64,000 nt of DNA, from contig OY754335.1 of assembly GCA_963573305.1 (NCBI GenBank), positions 18,329,501-18,393,500 on the forward strand. Reading direction: 5' to 3'. This DNA is from Pyrrhosoma nymphula (taxonomy: Eukaryota > Arthropoda > Insecta > Odonata > Coenagrionidae). The translations under genes were made by a program, and so were the position numbers. This document shows positions 59,860-64,000 of the stretch, piece by piece. The notes beneath the pieces were generated by a model. It ran no database searches. It saw only the letters and a list, made by a program, of their open reading frames with translations, and had not been told where the DNA came from. Position 1 is the stretch's first letter. Each line of letters begins with the position of its first letter.

Positions 59860-61980
59860 CATCATGAATGGACTTTAATGGCATAATCAGGCACCATGAG
59901 TGCCCCTTGGCTAGTGGTCCTCATGGTGAAAGGCAGTCACCGCACGGGAAAAAAATTTCGGGGATGGCCCCCCAGGCTACGTGCCTGGGCATAAGATAGC
60001 TAACCTCTGCAGATCCTCCTGAAATTGCCTTTGAGATTGGAAACCCAGGGAAGTACAGTGGTCTATGAATTTTCCCAAAAGGCTATGGTTTGACTTCCGG
60101 ACACGGATATCCTTTTTCTTCTTGAAAATGGAAAAAACATTCACTGTGGCAATAGAGGAAATCTTGCAAAAAATAGTTCCAAGTCCTGATAATTTTAAAG
60201 AGCAGCTGTTCCTTGTATTTCCCTCTGGATTTGATTTAACTCTTTGATCCCATGCTTTTAACGTGTAACATCTACCCAAACATATTTCCCAACATTTGAA
60301 AAACCTTTCGGGCTTGTGAAATAACTAAAAAAAGTGAGTGGAAATAAAAATTTGAATGAGGTTTCATCAATGACAAAAATTATTGTTTTTGGTGTGGGAA
60401 TAATTTTTTGCTATTTTTTTAATTTGCGGTCTACTTATTAAGCAAGGTTTAGTTGGATATAAGATTATTTCTGCTCATCTTTTAAAATTGCAGGCACCTA
60501 ACTCCTTACTCAATTTCTTTCTTCAGTTTGGGCAGCAGCTCAAGATGCTAGATTACTAGACCAACTGGGGTGGAAATTGAGATCTTTGTTCATAAGGTCT
60601 TGTAATGGTGGAAGAATTAATTAAGTAGAAAAGAAAAGAAGGTTTTTAATGAAACTAAGACCTATTTTGTGAAACACTCAGCAGAGTTGAGAGGTACTGA
60701 ATGTCCTGCATGAAACAAAAAATATTTCATTCCTGGAGAAATATCTTATACTTTCCAGGCTTATGCTGGTTGAGCTGTCTGTGTATTTGGGGTCTCCTCC
60801 AGGTCAAATTCTAGATTGCTGTCCCCGTTTTGATGGCCATGTTGTCCATTATCTACAGCCCTGAAGACAATGGACGACTTGACCATTGAAAAGTCAGCAG
60901 CAATAAAGAATTTGACTAGGTAGGAGGAGATCCCAAATAAGTAGACTTCTCTTCCTCATTCCTGTAGGCAAAGCTAGGTATGTGGTCTCCCCTATAGTAA
61001 ACCTACCTTAGGGGGAATTGCCTCGAAAATCGAACTATTGGACTCACTTTGAACACTTACAGATGTAAGTTTTATGAAAACCTAAATGGAATTCTGGAAA
61101 ATTAGTATATATAAATGAGTTTATGCAGTGGTATTAAAAAATCAAAAGAATTTTTTTCATTTTTGCTACAATAAACCTCTAAACCTCGAGCCTTTTTGAA
61201 AAAAAATAATTTTTAACTTATAGTTTGGTATTTAACCAATTATATGCAAAATCGAGATTTCTTTTTGTGCTAAATATTTGCTACACATCTCTTAATTGCA
61301 TAATGTATGAAAATTTCATTCTGAACATTTTCTATATGACTATAAATCAAGTTTATATAACAATCGACCGTTTACTCTGTTTTTTTTTTCTCATTTGAAA
61401 ACCTTAGGGAAAATCAGTGTACACTCTGTGAAACACATTTTAAAAATAATCCATATTAAAAAATGAGTAATTTAATAGCATTAGAATAACAGAACTTTGT
61501 TTTCTTTAGGATATTATCTCAAAATACATTTCGCCCAATGGGGAATTCCCCCAAAAATGTCCTACATTTGGTTTTGTGCCAAGTTTGACGAGTTATATCA
61601 CCTCAGTCTAACTCTTGCTTCAAATGGAGCTTGTTGCACACCAGCATCACCATGGGAAAGTACGCTCATAATGCTAGAAGGATGAATAAGAGGGCAAAAG
61701 CCATTGCTGAATCTAGGGCCAAAAGAAAGGATAGACAATAAGTTAGTAATTTTGTGGAGATTCGTGATGTGGAGATGACTTGGAGTCAATCATTGATGCA
61801 GAAGCAGGAATTCAAATTTAGTTCACATTATCATAAGCACAATGAAATTTAAATGTATTTATAATTCAAAATAATAAAAAAATTCAATAAGAAAATATAT
61901 CTTGTAGCCTAACTTAATGTACAGCATTGCAACTATGTATTATCCTCTAGCTAAATCCTATCCAAACTATAGGAAGAGAA
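59860..61980. other. No gene recognised
   Basis: Unassigned, with the hammerhead-like motif at 60861-60895. A short stretch at about 61640-61731 (MGKYAHNARRMNKRAKAIAE) is basic and open, but too short to assign. Confidence 0.35.
60861..60895 (+). ncRNA. Hammerhead-like motif, core parts intact
   Basis: CTGAAGA (60861-60867), stem AATGG/CCATT around ACGACTTGA, GAAA (60888-60891), then GTC (60893-60895). These are the three conserved hammerhead parts in order with a good helix II. Helix III would be a base or so and helix I pairing is poor, so cleavage activity is doubtful. Confidence 0.4.
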
Positions 61981-61999
61981 ATACCCATTACAATGGAAA

Positions 62000-62212
62000 A
62001 CCATAAACGACTTTGGCTTTGTCGAAGTTTTTCCGCCTCCTCAGACTGCTGAAAGCAATAAATGCTAAGAGGTGGGTGTCGGCCATGTGGGATAGGAAAT
62101 GGTCGCTTTCTTCCTCTGCCACGCCAATGCAGTCCTTTCTAGGAAAAAGGGTAGCAAAGGGTGCCACTAAAAATTGCAGTGAGTCTCTGAATCCAGTCAA
62201 CCCTGTTGTCAA
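62000..62212 (-). other. Open stretch, unrecognised
   Basis: The minus strand is open for about 74 residues with a non-repetitive sequence (FLVAPFATLFPRKDCIGVAE…). No family is recognised, and no clear splice sites frame it. The plus strand is open as well, so this is weak. Confidence 0.15.
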
Positions 62213-62536
62213 CTTCAGGGAAATAAAACTACTACTCCCAAGGCAATAGGCCCTTAATCAGTAGTCTGTAAGTATAATTAAAAAATTTTCATCATAATAA
62301 ACCCTAAATTGCTTGAGCTGATATTGTATCAATTCAATGCTGCATGAATAGATCTTATCTCAAAAGATGGCTGCATCTCAGCAGTGCACAGGTCATAATT
62401 CCTGTCATCCTATTTACTTGCTGAGATTTGCTGGTAATAAGTGGTGAGGGAAAGCGGAAGGCCATAATATATGGTTATTATCATTCAACTAAGCCCTGGA
62501 ATCAGGATTTTTGATAACTTTTTACAATTCCACTGC

Positions 62537-62719
62537 TCAGAAATAGGACGAAGCCAATGACTTATAGAAAGAGGTATTTACATCCGACACCAATGTTTCC
62601 AGTTCTATTAGGCCATGAATGGTGGCGATGAATGAGAGAACAGAAATAACAGTGGAGTGGATCCAAGCAGACACACGAGGTGATTGAATGGGGAGATTTG
62701 GCATCGTGACGATAGCATC
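62537..62719 (-). CDS. Possible terminal exon of an unrecognised gene
   Basis: A strong acceptor, TTTCACTTTTCTTTCAG, precedes 60 open codons ending in TGA: DAIVTMPNLPIQSPRVSAWI, HSTVISVLSFIATIHGLIEL, ETLVSDVNTSFYKSLASSYF. The peptide is balanced and helical-looking, and unlike the repeats around it. An alternative is an internal exon ending at a GTAAAT donor. No upstream exon could be assigned. Confidence 0.3.
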   Translation of the reverse strand, partial: DAIVTMPNLPIQSPRVSAWIHSTVISVLSFIATIHGLIELETLVSDVNTSFYKSLASSYF

Positions 62720-62724
62720 CTGAA

Positions 62725-63375
62725 AGAAAAGTGAAATGTTTTAAACCATTGAACTTCATTGAGTCAAAGTGCCTCAGATATTTTTGAAATCTTAACTTAG
62801 AAAATGTGCTTACTTTACAGTTTTGCATATTCCTACTGTTTCTACATACATGTATAGTTTAATGCATGCAACGTGCATAATGAATAGGTGTTCAAATAAC
62901 TCCAATAACTGATTAAAATTTCATTTTTACCGAAAAATAAAAAAATTGACAAGAAGTGCTAGTTATGTAAGGGCTACAGATAAGCAACTGTTTTCATGTC
63001 TATGATAACCTCAATACTAGCTGTATATAAATGTTGACTGTTAAACTACAGTGGTCTACTACTACTATGCCTTACATTAAATTTTTTATCTAAAATTTTT
63101 TAGATAAGTCAGTTCTTGACTTATCCAATCCCAAATCAGTATGCTAAAACATTGTAGTGACAAGATATTCCAACTTGAAGTTTTTTCCCCTGCCCGGAAT
63201 GACCCCTGGTCACCACTAGCCAACACTAATGCCTCTCACATGCACAGCACACACTCAAGGTCTTGCTTGCTTTGTAAATGTATAACTAAACAAACAAAAA
63301 CACAGTTAAATTATTTTAACTGTGCCACAGATTTAACGAACCAGCAGCGCAATTCCCATGTCTCATCATAACCCA
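62725..63375. other. No gene recognised
   Basis: AT-rich, unassigned. No frame with a recognisable domain. Confidence 0.4.
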
Positions 63376-63379
63376 CATA

Positions 63380-63560
63380 GCAAAACAAGCCTGCTGCAGG
63401 CTTGTTGCAAGTTTGTCAGATAAAGTATGCAAGGTTGCAACAGCAAACTTGCCATTGCAAGGTTTATTTTTACTGCAAGACTGCAATGGCACCTTAACCA
63501 TGATTCCTGAAAGGTTTGCTGAAATCTTGCAGCAAGGTTTGCAAGGTTGTCACACTCCCC
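63380..63560. repeat. Word-rich repeat (CTTGCAAG / GCAAGGTTTGCA)
   Basis: Repeated and inverted short words around TTGCAAGG, GCAAGGTTTGC and CCTGCTGCAGGCTTG form a degenerate array. No coding support for the frames that cross it. Confidence 0.55.
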
Positions 63561-63569
63561 ACTGGTTGA

Positions 63570-63870
63570 GAGCAATGTTGTTCTGAACATGCGTACAGAT
63601 TGTCTGCGCTGGTATGGTGACAGCAGGCTTGCTACTAGATTGGAAATCTAGGCAAGCTTGATGCATGAACTATGCAAAATTACAGCAACCTTTAATGCTA
63701 TGAGGACTATTACTTCCTTGCACCCCATGCATCAGTCTGATTTTAAAGAGGTATCCATACAAAAATTGCCCCCTCATTTTTGATGTGCGACTTTAACATA
63801 ACACTGGGCAGCATTATCACAAAAGCACATTGTAAATTTCCTCAACAAATTTATTTAACCAACCTAGGGC
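63570..63870. other. No gene recognised
   Basis: Unassigned spacer between the word-rich repeat and the 5S-like sequence. Confidence 0.35.
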
Positions 63871-63874
63871 AAAG

Positions 63875-64000
63875 GCCTAGCCACGTTGAAACACCGGTTC
63901 CCGTCAGATCACTGAAGTTAAGCAATCTTGTACCCGGAAGGGGGTTGGATGCCTCTACCGGGGTGGATGGAGGAGTGACACTCCTCCAGACCTATACTGG
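63875..64000 (+). pseudogene. 5S-rRNA-like sequence, possibly a 5S-derived SINE head
   Basis: CCACGTTGAAACACCGGTTC, CCGTCAGATCACTGAAGTTA and AGCAATCTTG match the first half of animal 5S rRNA, including the A-box and much of the internal control region. After TACCCGG the match is loose (GTTGGATG keeps part of the C-box). The 5' end lacks the usual start. It runs off the window. A 5S pseudogene and a SINE3-type 5S-derived element are both possible. Confidence 0.6.

Overview
This window reads as nuclear DNA of an invertebrate animal, most likely an arthropod and probably an insect. It is AT-rich. Its genes are split by GT-AG introns, it carries a eukaryotic tRNA-Phe gene, and it is filled with animal-type mobile elements (P/THAP, pogo/Tigger, piggyBac, hAT, several non-LTR retrotransposons, tRNA-derived SINEs, hammerhead-like motifs of the kind linked to Penelope elements). 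The species cannot be fixed from sequence alone. No complete ordinary host protein gene was recognised. Most open frames in the window are chance frames.

Region by region. 1.5-6.1 kb (minus strand): an eight-exon gene whose introns and phases all agree, giving a 732-residue THAP/P-element-type transposase that stops before the C-terminal part of the family. 6.8-8.8 kb: two copies of a TTAA-flanked non-autonomous transposon joined head to head at one shared TTAA, then non-LTR retrotransposon scraps. 10-11.8 kb: a dispersed repeat and hammerhead-like hairpins. 12.4-20.2 kb: a pogo/Tigger element with TA-flanked ends, split by a minus-strand non-LTR element. That element is split by a piggyBac element with both ends present, whose broken transposase is in turn interrupted by a SINE. 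A second non-LTR fragment sits in the Tigger leader. 20-31 kb: LINE and SINE fragments, another TTAA element and a tRNA-Phe pseudogene. 31.3 kb: an intact tRNA-Phe gene. 32-33.9 kb: a 1.9-kb element with 37-bp inverted ends differing at one base and no recognisable transposase. 39-45.3 kb: LINE fragments, repeat copies, a piggyBac left end with the start of its transposase, and a broken THAP exon. 45.8-49.4 kb: a minus-strand non-LTR element with endonuclease and reverse transcriptase remnants, cut by two hAT-type MITEs with exact 8-bp target duplications. 49.6-50.1 kb: a long foldback element. 50.4-52.2 kb: tandem and word-like repeats. 52.8-59.8 kb: SINEs, three TTAACCC-ended elements and decayed LINEs. 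59.9-64 kb: mostly unassigned, with a hammerhead-like motif, a possible host exon, and a 5S-rRNA-like sequence running off the right edge.

The parts do not form a pathway. They record successive insertions, and the nesting gives their relative ages. Points most worth following are the open P/THAP gene, the piggyBac-like elements that share TTAACCC-type ends and a hairpin just inside the end, the nearly identical inverted ends at 32-33.9 kb, and the hammerhead-like motifs, one pair of which lies in inverted orientation.
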